Shown: piece by piece, positions 44,192-54,430 of the stretch | Layout of the letters: every line of letters starts with the position of its first letter | Numbering within the stretch: position 1 is the stretch's first letter | Source: Nothopassalora personata | Taxonomy: Eukaryota > Ascomycota > Dothideomycetes > Mycosphaerellales > Mycosphaerellaceae | Reading direction: 5' to 3' | Assembly: GCA_033816765.1 (NCBI GenBank) | Contig: CM066287.1 | Location: forward strand, 2,852,001-2,916,000 | DNA: 64,000 bases | Position numbers and translations under genes: made by a program | The notes under the pieces: model-generated | Databases searched by the model: none | What the model was told of the DNA's origin: nothing | Seen by the model: the letters and a program-made list of their open reading frames with translations, nothing else

Positions 44192-44530
44192 CTAAGCTAA
44201 GAGATTGCGTCTTGCACTACGTCGTCGTCGTCCGCTATGTATGCCTGCAACTGCTGCATGCTCATCTCCATCCTCAGCACGGCACTCTGCAGGCTCGTGT
44301 CCTGAGGCGTTAGTTTCTCGGGCAACAGCAGGCCTGGCTGCTTGAAACGCCAGACCAAGGACCACGTTACCGCCGGTATCCGCTCGCTGCAACTCGAACC
44401 CTGCTTTGCTGATCTCCTGCAGGACTACTCTCTTGGTAAGCTTGGAACCTCGGATGCAGGGGTGAGACGACTCGTACATGAAAGCCCAAACTCTGTTTTC
44501 ACACTGTAGAGCGCGTTCGACGCCGCTCTC
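44192..44530 (-). pseudogene. Possible gene remnant with a frame shift, family unknown
   Basis: One minus-strand frame reads ERALQCENRVWAFMYESS, then RGSKLTKRVVLQEISKAGFELQ, and looks protein-like. It then becomes unconvincing while a second frame takes over at the same place with VTWSLVWRFKQPGLLLPEKL and continues to AYIADDDDVVQDAIS before a stop at 44197. No plausible intron joins the two frames, so a frame-shifting indel around 44380 in a decayed gene is the simplest reading. I do not recognise the family. A chance pair of open frames cannot be excluded. Confidence 0.28.
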
Positions 44531-46043
44531 TCACTATCTTCCCATCAAATACTCTCCGCGCGGTCATGCCTGAGTCTACGCTGTCTGCAGATGTTTGATG
44601 AGTCCAACGTTCGTGGCTATACTGACGCGTCAGGGTCTTGGGGACAACGGCGAGGCGGAGTAAGAGCGTTAGTCCACCGACAAATCCTGCGCTAACGGAA
44701 ACACAACAGCTCTGCAGCCGGACCGTGGTAGCGGAGCATTGTCATCCACCACCACCTTGAGAAAATGCTCCGAACCCGCAGCCTGAGATGCTGCTGTGAT
44801 GCCTCAACTGTATGGTCACGATCAGACGCGCACAAGGGCGGCCGCCATTACCCTGATATGACCTCTGTGCGACTATGACTCGCCTGGTTATGCTTCTGCC
44901 ATCTCCACAGCATATCAATACCAGCCAGCTGGGTTTTAACAGTGGAAAGCGGGAGCTCGAGTCGTACGTAGCGCCACGGATGTGGTTCGTATCTCAAAGA
45001 TGGCAGTTCACTTCCGCACGGCTTTGTACATTGATCGTTGCGGTGACAGTTAAACCCGTTATTATGCGTGACCGCGTACAGCCATAGCCGTGGGCCGAGC
45101 AGTCGTTGACAACGAGAGACCGCATCCAGGCCTACATCACGACTTTGGAACAAGACTTGCATGCGCCACTGCCATGCAAGTACTTATCATCACCATGCAC
45201 AACGTCCGTAATAGCGACTCCTCACATCGGATGCCTCCGACTCGCCCCGGAGGAGGACATATGTGCGCAGTCTTGAAGGAGCAAGACAGGTGCGTGACAC
45301 CACTCTCCGGTTGTGCATGTCCCTCCAATTGCCATAGGCATTCATATCCCGGGCCGATAATACTCACCGTCATCTATACGGAATTGCTCGCCCACGCACA
45401 TTGGGTCACGTCTCAGAAACAGCAGTGTTCTGCCAACGCTTTGGCAGGATCCTCTTCCTGCTATCCGTTCCACAACACTGCCGGACGCTCGTACTCAACT
45501 TACAGCAAACTGCTTCATGCGCAGCAACAAGCGTCACACCGACTTTGCGGTGGAAGTCTCGTCAAACAACCATTCAAAGCCAACATGGTACAGTTGAATG
45601 CTGGTGAAGTGCTTCCGGCATAATCACGACGCCCGGGCTGCACAATCTCACTTCAAAGCAAGCATTCCTTGTCGAACGTCAAAACTCCTTGCCCTACAGA
45701 ACGGGCGTTTCAGTGCTGCCACGACGTCACATCTGAATCAATTTTATTTCGCCGACGTGTTCCATACGGCAACACGAAGGTATAATTGGATATGGCTTCT
45801 TTGCTTTGGCAGTGTCCCAACACTTACACGTGGCGTCCGGTACCTCCACGTCAGCAGGTTTGCTCTTGGAATAAGACTCGTGATGTAAGCCGAAGCGAAA
45901 TAGATGGATTTGTATCTGGTCCCTGTACGGGAGCATTCAAGTACATACTCCACTTGTCACGGTCGAAGTCGGTTGCTGGGCAAAGCTACCCATGCCATCT
46001 CAGCATATTTACTATATCCGGAGATGATCGCTGGGCATAAGCA

Positions 46044-46343
46044 CCCAAGCCACGAAAAGTCTATGGGCAGACCCCAATCTGACTAATTAATCACATCCTA
46101 TCAATTGGTGGATACTTACCCCCGCAGCCCTCCGCTGCACTTGGATCCTCCCAAGAGATCCTCCCACCCTCCGGGGCCCCCTTTGCCGTGGGCCCCTCCC
46201 AAGTTTGCTGCGGCTACAGGAAAGATACCTGGTATCAGCGCCTCGCCGGGCGGGCATGCGCATTTGAAATGCTAGAGAGTTAATCAAGTTTTGAGTGATG
46301 ACTAAGATTGGGGTGTCTGCCCATAGACTTTTCGCCCAAGCCA
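46044..46343. repeat. 9-bp target-site duplication flanking MITE copy 2
   Basis: CCCAAGCCA occurs at 46044-46052 and again at 46335-46343, directly abutting the element ends. Confidence 0.85.
46053..46334. mobile_element. MITE-like non-autonomous element, copy 2, with 9-bp target duplication
   Basis: This 282-bp element starts CGAAAAGTCTATGGGCAGA and ends with its exact 19-bp reverse complement. The inverted similarity continues past one extra base through CCCCAATCT on both sides, giving arms of about 30 bp. It is flanked by a perfect 9-bp direct repeat, CCCAAGCCA, at 46044-46052 and 46335-46343. The interior matches copy 1 at 7511-7782. Nine-bp duplications are typical of Mutator-like (MULE) elements, so a MULE-mobilised MITE is the best family guess. 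It has no coding capacity. Confidence 0.88.
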
Positions 46344-47074
46344 TCTTGGTCAATCTATACTTGGGTACAACACGGTCCGCGAACATCGTGGAAGCCAAAT
46401 GGTCCTTCGCAACATGATGAGCGCTAGCGAGGACCTGCTTGCCACGCCACAGTCTTGTTACCCGCCAACTGGCTGGGCGCGGTGGCTACAGATACAGAAC
46501 TACTGAGGGCTGTCGAAAAGACAAAAGAGGTGGTCGCCCATCCACAGACACAACTGCCTCTAATCGCCGCGATAGCTGCACTACAGCGTCGTAGAAGGGG
46601 TCACGCGCGCCTTGCTTCGACTACATTCCCCGTGTCGCAGGTGCTCGGAGCACTTTGCACAGCGTAAAATCCCTATCGCTGTTTGGGGCGGTGGTAGCCA
46701 CCTCTTCTATTAAAAACCTCGCACGTTTCCGGGGCGTCGTCGAACTTTCAGGAACTGACGGCACACAAAAGTTCAGGTTCAGCGTAAGGGAAGGATCACA
46801 AGTTGGTTGCGACTCGTGCAGGTGAAGCATTGACTTGGTGCATCAACTGCGACTGATGAGCCGGGTTGGCCGGCTACCGACGAAATGATAAACGTGATAT
46901 TCGGAAAGGCAATTGTCTTGACCGTCAAGGAAGGGACGTATTGTCTTCTTTGGCTCTGTCCTCGGTATCTCGCAAAGCTCCAAGCCCTTCCAAGCAGTAT
47001 TTGAGAGCAGGCATACGCTCCTACGGTAGAGTTCTAGAATCGGCCACTCCATACCGTGACAGTAGCTCCATCAC

Positions 47075-47836
47075 TTATTGATCATTTCCACTGCTCGGCA
47101 AGCCCTCGGTGCCTCTCCCAAGATCCTCTCCGAATCTCTCGCCAGCGACATACAAAGGCTTGCAATCCTGCAAACAGAAGATCATCCTGCTCCACTCGGT
47201 CTTGCTCGGATTCCTCCACGCATGCCTGGTCGAACAGAGGGGCGTCAGCCATACTGGAACAGGAAGTGGAATTATCTCAGCTGCTAATACTGGACGGGAA
47301 GTCCGGCGCAGCCATGTCTTTAGACATGTGATACATTCTGCCCTTCAGACTTACATCGTAGCACGTTGAACCATGACATCCCCTCTTTTCATGAGCTGGA
47401 CCTCCCCACTGTCCAGGATACTCTCAACCTCGCCCTCGAGAACAATACCGTAATCGACCGACTGTGTTCGGTGCATCATGCAGGTGTAGCCAGGCTTCAT
47501 GTCGACATAGCGGAGTACCGTTCCCCCTTTCGAGACAAGGCCTAGCTTCCCACTCTTCTGCTTCTCTTCGTGCTCAGTGATATCGACGTCGTTGTTGAGA
47601 TCGGCGGGGAAGTTGGTCGTGTAGGCTACGGACATTGCAAGGGCATCGTCTTCGTATTTGACCTAGGGAGATAAGCTACAGCTTGGTATTTAGAGGCATT
47701 TATCACGTACCCAATCCACTGGATGCTTGGAGTGGATGATGGCCTTCCCCAGATCATTGTGTCCAGTCCAGTAGGCAGTGGGTCCGGGAAGGTCAACAGC
47801 CAGCTGGTTATTCGTGGGCTTGCGGTCGTCTGACAT
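47075..47836 (-). CDS. Small cupin-domain protein
   Basis: Three exons: 47836-47711, 47662-47355, 47225-47075; introns of 48 nt (GTACGT..TAG) and 129 nt (GTAAGT..CAG); 194 residues. Exon 1 begins MSDDRKPTNNQLAVDLPGPT. The single cupin barrel shows VLRYVDMKPGYTCMMHRTQSVDYGIVLEGE (motif 1 region, with His and Glu) and LMKRGDVMVQRATMHAWRNPSK (motif 2, His restored only by splicing to exon 3). This fungal family has no agreed reaction; members occur singly and near secondary-metabolite genes. Without exon 3 the barrel would be truncated at RATM, so the long second intron is well supported. Same strand as COX11, 305 bp downstream of it. Confidence 0.85.
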
Positions 47837-48141
47837 GATGTTGATGTGTTCTGGGACAGAGTGAAGACGGGACTGTATTGTAGTTCCAGGCCGACGTTCG
47901 AGAAAGCTTCTGATATACTGAGGCAGTCCAGAACATTACCTCTATCGTACATGGCTCCCCAGGTTTGTTCGGACTCCGGATTCAGAGAGGGGTAGCCGCC
48001 AGCCAGTTCATGCAGGTACAATATGGATCCTCGCTGGCTTGAAAACATGCGAGCAGCTAACATCCTTGGCACTTACCTACAACTGGCATGGTCTGTCATT
48101 GACGCCGTTCGTCGTGGTGTCATACGTTCATCTGCATCGGC
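47837..48141. promoter_or_regulatory. Short spacer between COX11 and the cupin gene
   Basis: 305 bp between two minus-strand genes; carries the COX11 3' end and cupin promoter. Nothing else seen. Confidence 0.4.
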
Positions 48142-49052
48142 TTAATATGGCATCGGCACAGGTGCGAGGTGACCGTCCTTGTCGTATCTCGCTTCTAGGA
48201 AGCAGTCAGCCTCTCGGCATAATTATTGGCGCGCCATAGCGCGTATGCAAGGGACTCACTGAAGAAGGTGTAGTTTAAGGTGATGGTATCGATGTTCCTC
48301 ATCGTTGGGTCCTTGAGAAAGTCCGGATCGATGTAGAAGAAAACCGGCATATCCACTGTCTCCCCTTTATTCAGACGTTGTTCCTCGAAGCAGAAACACT
48401 GGATCTTGCTGAAGTAGGGCGCAACCTGCGCAGGCGTAACGCTGTATGTGGCCACCCCAATAATATCCTCATCTTTACTCTGGTTCGTGGCGGTGTAGAA
48501 TGCCAATGCTGTCTCTCCGGGTAAGACCCTCACTTCTCTTTGCTGCGGAGTAAACTTCCAAGGCAGAATGTCTGACGTCGATCCAGCGAATGTAATTCGA
48601 AGTCGTCTCGAGGATGTCACTGGAGTGAGCTTCGCGGCTACGTCGTCCTCGGTTTCTGGGCCTGCGTGCGCCGCAGACTTGATCGGTTGCCCTCCCCAGC
48701 CAGTCTGCTGACATATCGTCTGGTATAATGGAACGCTGCCATAGCTGAGTGCAACTGTTCCGAGGATAATCGAGATCGCATAGTAGCTGGCAACGCATTA
48801 GATGTCGTCCTCTTGCTCCACTGGAGCTCAGCTTCCAACTGACAGAGTGTTCTTGTTCTTCTGCTCAAACGGCTTGCGCATCTGCGCCATCGTCGGCGCA
48901 GAGCCCTCTCGTGTCTTTTGAGACGTTTGTAGACTTCTCGTGAACTGCTTTCGCCATTGCATAGGCTGGTTCGTGCGGGCACAATTCGTACACATCCATT
49001 GCGATCGCTGGGTTGCGAGTTCCCGCAGACTTCGGTATCTCGGTGGCGCCAT
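48142..49052 (-). CDS. COX11: Cytochrome c oxidase assembly protein Cox11 (CtaG)
   Basis: Mitochondrial inner-membrane copper chaperone that delivers copper to the CuB site of Cox1. Exons 49052-48844, 48786-48260, 48194-48142; introns of 57 nt (GTCAGT..CAG) and 65 nt (GTGAGT..TAG); 262 residues. The N-terminal ~70 residues are basic and serve as presequence. One membrane helix follows (YYAISIILGTVALSYGSVPLY), then the family block QTICQQTGWGGQ and the periplasmic-type domain with LPWKFTPQQREVRVLPGE, AFYTATN, the copper-binding CFCF motif (KIQCFCFEEQ) and MPVFFYIDPDF. The last exon ends KARYDKDGHLAPVPMPY. Its start is 263 bp from the divergent HIT-finger gene. Confidence 0.94.
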
Positions 49053-49315
49053 ATCGTAGTTGTCGGATATATCAGGAGTGCGAGGCGATGATGATGTCGA
49101 GATCAAGAAGCTTTTGCAGGGTCCGTCTCTCGGGAGTTTCGCCGCCGCTTTTTGGACCCCTGCTCGAGGGCGGATCTTTCTTTCACTTGACATGTGATTG
49201 CTGTCTGTATGGACAACAATGTGCTTTGCCACTGGCTCTGTACCTGTTCGGGGCATTGAACACTCTGTGACAGACAGAAGATCGACAACACTCAGCGAAT
49301 GATGAGCATCTCATC

Positions 49316-49986
49316 ATGGCACCGAAATGTGGCGTCTGCAATGAGCAAGACTCCAAGTACAAGTGCCCCATTTGCGAGCTGAGATAGTAGGTGAGCTATT
49401 TTCCCGGTGGCGTTACTAAGTATTGACACCTCTCAGTTGCTCCATATCATGCTACAAGACGCACAAGACAGCCCACGTACACGAGAATTCAACAAAAGAC
49501 GCTGAGAACGAGGGCAATGAGAAGCAACTTCCTCGTGACAGACCAGGGACGACCCAGAGAGTACCCAAGGTCGACTTCATTGGCTTTGAAGACGACAAGG
49601 AGTTCCAGCACCTGTTGTCGCGCTATCCGACTTTGAAGCACCAACTGCAGCTTGCCTATGGCGTGACGCTGGAGCCAGGACCCGATGAGGAAGCTACTTG
49701 GGGCCGTCGAGATTGGCTTGATGATGATCGCGGCTCTGTTCGAGGTGGCTTCCGTGGACGTGGCAGAGGTCGTGGTCGTGGTGGGCGAGCTCGAGGTAGA
49801 GGTGGCGGTTTTATGCCCGAGCTACCGCATGATGAGAGGCAACGAGGAGCGTGGAACCAGGAGAAGGGAGACAAGCAAGCCTTGAACATTGTTCACAGGA
49901 TGAGAACTGGAGGTGAAGATGACTTGGAGGAGGCCATGACCGAGTTCATTGAGTTGTGCCAGATCAGGTTTGGTGGCGAGAGATGA
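49316..49986 (+). CDS. HIT-type zinc-finger protein (box C/D snoRNP assembly type)
   Basis: Exons 49316-49386 and 49437-49986 with a 50-nt intron (GTAGGT..CAG); 206 residues. The zinc finger is split by the intron: CGVCNEQDSKYKCPICELRYCSISCYKTHK, followed by a His pair, is the zf-HIT pattern. A helical segment follows (DKEFQHLLSRYPTLKHQLQLAYG), then an RG/RGG-rich tract near 130-150 and a conserved-looking C-terminus (WNQEKGDKQALNIVHRMR). HIT fingers occur in Hit1/ZNHIT3 and Bcd1, which help assemble box C/D snoRNPs, and in chromatin-remodeller subunits; the short length fits the snoRNP type best, without certainty. Confidence 0.82.
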
Positions 49987-50449
49987 AAGCAGAATGTGGG
50001 CAACTGCGACTTTCATGAGCATCGACCAAGTGGTACGCCGTCCTAAAAGCACCGTGCATGTAACAGGTGGCTGTGAAACCTGGATGTACGAAGCAGCAGT
50101 CGAGTGTTTATCGACTCCAAAAGGAGCTCATGGTTGCTCAACATTGTACAAAATTTGCTCGTTACACGTAAATGGGCTCTGGTGGAAATTTGATCTGGTT
50201 ACGAGAGGGAGAAAATGAGCTCGCGTCCTAGCATCGATTCCGCGCCATGCCTAATCAATTTGTCGTTCGCTTCCACATTCACAAATATGCCATCGCCCAC
50301 TCCCTGTCCAATCGCCATGCATACCAGATCGCCAAGTCCCTCTCCAGGAGCGAAGAAACGCCTCAAATGCACTTTGCCGCTACGCACGAGGGACGACCTC
50401 GCACTGGTTTCAATTTTCGAAAAAAGAATAGGATAATCGTCTTCGATGA
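49987..50449. other. Convergent 3' spacer (HIT finger / MAPKK)
   Basis: 463 bp between converging genes; no gene or repeat seen. Confidence 0.45.
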
Positions 50450-52079
50450 CTATGACGCCTCCTCGTCCTGCCAGTCCCACACAGTCTTCAAGAACTTCGT
50501 CATATCGATGCGTTTCTGCTTCATCTCAACCATCCAGGGGTGTTTCAAGATATGCCAAGGTGTGGCTCGTCGGTTTGCGTCTTTTTCGAGACTGTCGGGA
50601 TCATCAGCGTTCTGCTCTCATCTTAGATGGCAGGAACATCACTTACCAGCACTCAATAAAGTACTTAAAATTTGGACTCCACGTAAGATCATTCTCCGGC
50701 TCATCCTTCAGCTTTGGAATCGGTTGTCGAACGATATATGTGAGGAGATCAATGAGACCAGCTCGAGGGTTCATCTCCGTGCCATCTGCTGGGAAGGGGA
50801 AACGATGTTGTGCTACTTCGAGCAATGTGACGCCCAAACTCCACACGTCGCTGGTGATGGTGTAGCTCTGGCCTGTGATTCTCTCTGGCGCCATATAATA
50901 ACTCGTGCCAATGAAAGTGTTGGCATCTCCTTTCGTGCCGAACTCGCCACTCACACCGAAGTCGCACAGTTTGACCTCACCTTTCCTTGTGAGGAGAATG
51001 TTGGATGGTTTGATGTCGCGGTGGATGATCCGGTGGCCATGGAGGTATGTTAGACCGTTCAGAACTCCTTCAGCGACTTTTCCGAGGACTTTCTCGCCGG
51101 TCCTGCCGCCTAGCTTCTTGACTTCTCGGTAGACGCTATCGAGGGAGCCACCTTCGCAGAACTCCATGCTGATTCCTATTGTACCGCTAGTGTCGTCCAT
51201 GAAGGCACCGTAGTATTTGCATATGTGGGCTGAGGCGCATGACTTGTTGAAAGAAAGTTCACGCACGATCTGCTTCTTGACGTCTGGGTTTGGGTCCGTC
51301 GTTATGACCTGGTGCGAGTCAGTAGAAGTCAATGCATCGCGTTCAGATCTTCGTCATACCTTCAGTGCGAAGACTGTCTTTCCTCCTTTCAGTATACATC
51401 TTGTCACTGCACCACCTGCACCTTCACCTAGACTGCCAATCTCCACAATTCGTCCCTCCTTCTTCGCAGCCTTCCAGCCAGCATCGTCAAGATCTTCGAC
51501 ATCCAATGGTCTCCCTTTCTCCAACGATAGCTTTTCAAGATCTGGCAGCACACCCTGCATACTGTTTTCTCTCACCATGCCTTCTCCACCAGAATGTGCC
51601 GAGCTACTGCTGTATAACGATCCTGTCGCCGATTGTGGATCTTTATCACCTCGTAGCATTTCCACAAAGTTGAGGGCCGAATACGACGACGTTGTCGATA
51701 CTGATCCATTCTGCGTTGTGTTGGCGCCGAAGCTGTTTGTCCGACTGCGCGCAGAATCATCGCTGCTACCAGCACTTGCTGATAGCCCAGGAGCAATCTG
51801 CAATGGCGGTCCTCTCCGTCTCGTCTGAGCATTCTCTTGCGGCGTTTGTGAGGATCCCATAGGAGTGGCCAAGGATAACTTCGGTGGTTGTTGTCTTGCC
51901 GGTATGGACAATGGAGGCAGTGCGGAGTCCTCCGACATTGGCGGTGCTGCGGCGCTGTTCACCGGTCGCTGGCCTGGTGACGCAGGTATTGCCAACCCAA
52001 GTCGTGGCACCCTGTTACCAGACTGCTGGCGACCCTGGCCTGGAATGGGTGGGCGTAGTAATGGCGCTGGTGATGCCAT
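50450..52079 (-). CDS. MKK2: MAP kinase kinase of the cell-wall-integrity pathway (Mkk1/2, MkkA-like)
   Basis: Phosphorylates the Slt2/MpkA MAP kinase downstream of Bck1 under cell-wall stress. Exons 52079-51360, 51308-50647, 50591-50450; introns of 51 and 55 nt; 507 residues. The start [14 protein letters not shown] is typical of fungal Mkk2; upstream codons in frame include only GTG. About 215 disordered residues precede the kinase domain: glycine loop [17 protein letters not shown] Lys in [35 protein letters not shown], and the activation segment ending [16 protein letters not shown]. Serine/threonine sites for Bck1 lie in that segment. The C-terminus ([23 protein letters not shown]..) needs exon 3. 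The placement in the Mkk1/2 rather than Pbs2 or Ste7 group rests on the N-terminus and activation loop. Confidence 0.93.
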
Positions 52080-52404
52080 GTTGGAGCGATCTAATGGGTC
52101 GGGGACGGGGAGTTCGGCCACGACGGGCTATTGACAAGACGGCTGTCAAAGAGGTGCTCGGTGGCCCTCTTGACAGCCTGCGGCGGCGGTTCAGCTGCTG
52201 ATAGTGGAATAGTGGCAGATGTCGTGTGATATGCTACGGCGTACTCGTGCAGTGGGTGCGGAGGTGCTGCTTCCCGATCTCGTGCTGCTGGCGCGGTGAC
52301 GTCTATTATGGAGGAAACGCGCGGGAACAGGACAGATGTTTCGGACAGGACGATTGCTTCGTATGCAGTATTCCGTAACAATATCTTGTGGCCGAGGTGT
52401 TGGT

Positions 52405-52418
52405 GGGGGGGGGGGGGG
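52405..52418. repeat. Poly-G run (14)
   Basis: Fourteen consecutive G on the plus strand, about 330 bp upstream of the MAPKK start codon. The exact length may be uncertain for sequencing reasons. Confidence 0.8.
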
Positions 52419-52814
52419 CTGAATCAAGATCCTGCCCGTGTTTGCAGGCTGTGCTGAGATGTTTGCTACTGCGGCAGAGAGCTGAATATGTATATATCAG
52501 AGGCAGCGAGGTGTTGGTGTGAGGATAGAGTGCAAAGAGTAGATGAGAATGTGAGAGGTGTCGGCTCCACCACGTCTCACACTGCTGAGCCTCTCCGTTG
52601 CTGGTGTCGTCTTAGCGCAACTCCAGCGCCTACCCAGCCCAGCAGCCTTCTGTCACATGTGCCAAGTCCTCTGTGTTCGCGGCGGCAGTGACGGCGCCCT
52701 GCGCTATTTTCTGCGCAAGCGCCAGGAGATGACGACAAATGGTAGCCTTTTGAAACAGAGCGCCTCCCGACTCGTTGGTTGTCCTCGTTGGGCCGCAGTG
52801 GCCCAAGGCTGCAC

Positions 52815-53263
52815 GATCGCTCACCGGAAGCAGTGAAGCACTCTACTCGAGAGGCACCAGCAACGTAAGGCTGAGAACACGGGCCATGGAAGCATTCTGG
52901 TGTCTGTTGGCCTGCTACGTGGATACATTACATATACACTCACTCAACCTTAAGCTTCTCTCGTAATTCACTCTATTCATTGTTATAGCCAACCGGAGGT
53001 CTGAAGAAGCCTGTTGAACACTACCGGTCGTGTTTCAAGGCCTTGACACACACTATCAACCCCTACAATACCGTAGTCTGCAATCAACTTTGTGCTCAAA
53101 GAAGCGAGTCACACTTTGAGAATCCGGTGGATTACCAGGGTGGTCTGTGTACTGTACCTACGGTAGAGTACTCAATCGATCACCGGAAGCATTTCACTCG
53201 AGAGGCACACGACGGGCCTTGTAAGGATTCTGATGCCTGTCGGCCTGTCACAACGTGGATACA
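52815..53263. repeat. Degenerate direct duplication of a ~90-110 bp segment
   Basis: Segments 52815-52927 and 53175-53263 share in the same order ATCG..TCACCGGAAGCA, ACTCGAGAGGCAC, GGGCC, ATTCTG, TGTYGGCCTG and ACGTGGATACA, with indels between blocks. The copies start 360 bp apart. The spacer has no recognised content. It could be a decayed tandem repeat or the direct ends of a short insertion. Confidence 0.6.
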
Positions 53264-54430
53264 GCTGTGACTGCACTACTGTGCCGCATCATCGGCGACC
53301 TGCAGGACATAAGCAACTCCCCTCTACACATCATCAAGCGAACGAGGCCAACCAGGTGTTGGGCTGAAGAGCTAGTGCTACAGTACAGCGTTCGCCCGCA
53401 ATCTTGCGGTCTGTGCCCAGTACGGCTGACGACTGATAATAACAACGCAGACATAGGGTGCCGAAATCGCCGGTTGCCGCCGGTTCCTGCCTGCGCTTGG
53501 GCGGCTGGGCTCCTAACATGTGTCTTGCTAGCAACACGCTCCGGACATGGAGGTCTAACTGCCAACTTGGGTGGTCTAGAGCATTATCAACATCAAGAGG
53601 ACCCCCGCCAGTCGAAGCCACCGACTCCATCTATGGTCGACATCCTATTGATTGTGCAGCCACCTCACCGTCTATGCCTCCTGCAACTTGCCCTCCACGC
53701 TTGCCGTAATGCATGCATCGTCAACCTGAGAAGGTCATGGAACAGTTGCTGCCTGGATCTCGGAAAACCCTCAAAATTCATGTTCCGGATGCCTGGCTCT
53801 GTGTCACTCAAGGTTAATGGAAACTTGGTAAGCTTTCGGGATGCAAAACGCGTGATAGACTTGACGTTTTGATAACCCAGTCAAGTTCCATGGCCTTCAC
53901 TGCATGTCAGGTGGATACAAGAAACGATACGAGCAAGCTTGTAAGAAGGATGCGGCGCGATGCCATGTCATGTGCATTGATGCTTGCATCTGGGAAAAAG
54001 CAGATACTCAAACGGTGCCTTTGATCAACTTCCAGTTGGTTGTGGTATGAAGGCCTGCTGTTGTTCCCACCACTGTCTGCACTGCCGTTGAGCTGTCGAA
54101 CTGGAGAGAACTCATTGGGATCTGAGAACAGCAGATGCCGGTTGGGGAGGTTCTGATGACGCATTTCGAGGGCTGCTTGCTCTGTTCAAACCGTCATCTC
54201 TATCACAGCTAATTGCGCACCATGGAGAACAAACACTGCATAATGAGGCTAAGCCAACACAATGATCGATTCGAATCTTCAACGAAGGCTCCAAGACTGA
54301 CGACAGTGAACTCGAGGTCAGCCCTCGACAAGAACTAACAGGTCCCACAGAGCCATTCCATTCGACAGCAACTCTTCACGAACATCAATATTTTGACTGC
54401 AGCAAGTCTATTTCTGGCAGATAGTTCATC

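Larger units (their letters stand above)
43320..47074. other. Gene-poor interval of 3.8 kb
   Basis: No intact gene is supportable. The interval contains a possible gene remnant at 44192-44530 (minus) and the second MITE copy at 46053-46334. Frames at 45090-45623 and elsewhere have no family character. Confidence 0.5.

Noticed and set aside
53255..53872. 205-codon plus-strand frame in the decayed interval
   Set aside because: Composition looks random, no motif or splice partner is visible, and it overlaps the edge of the degenerate duplication.
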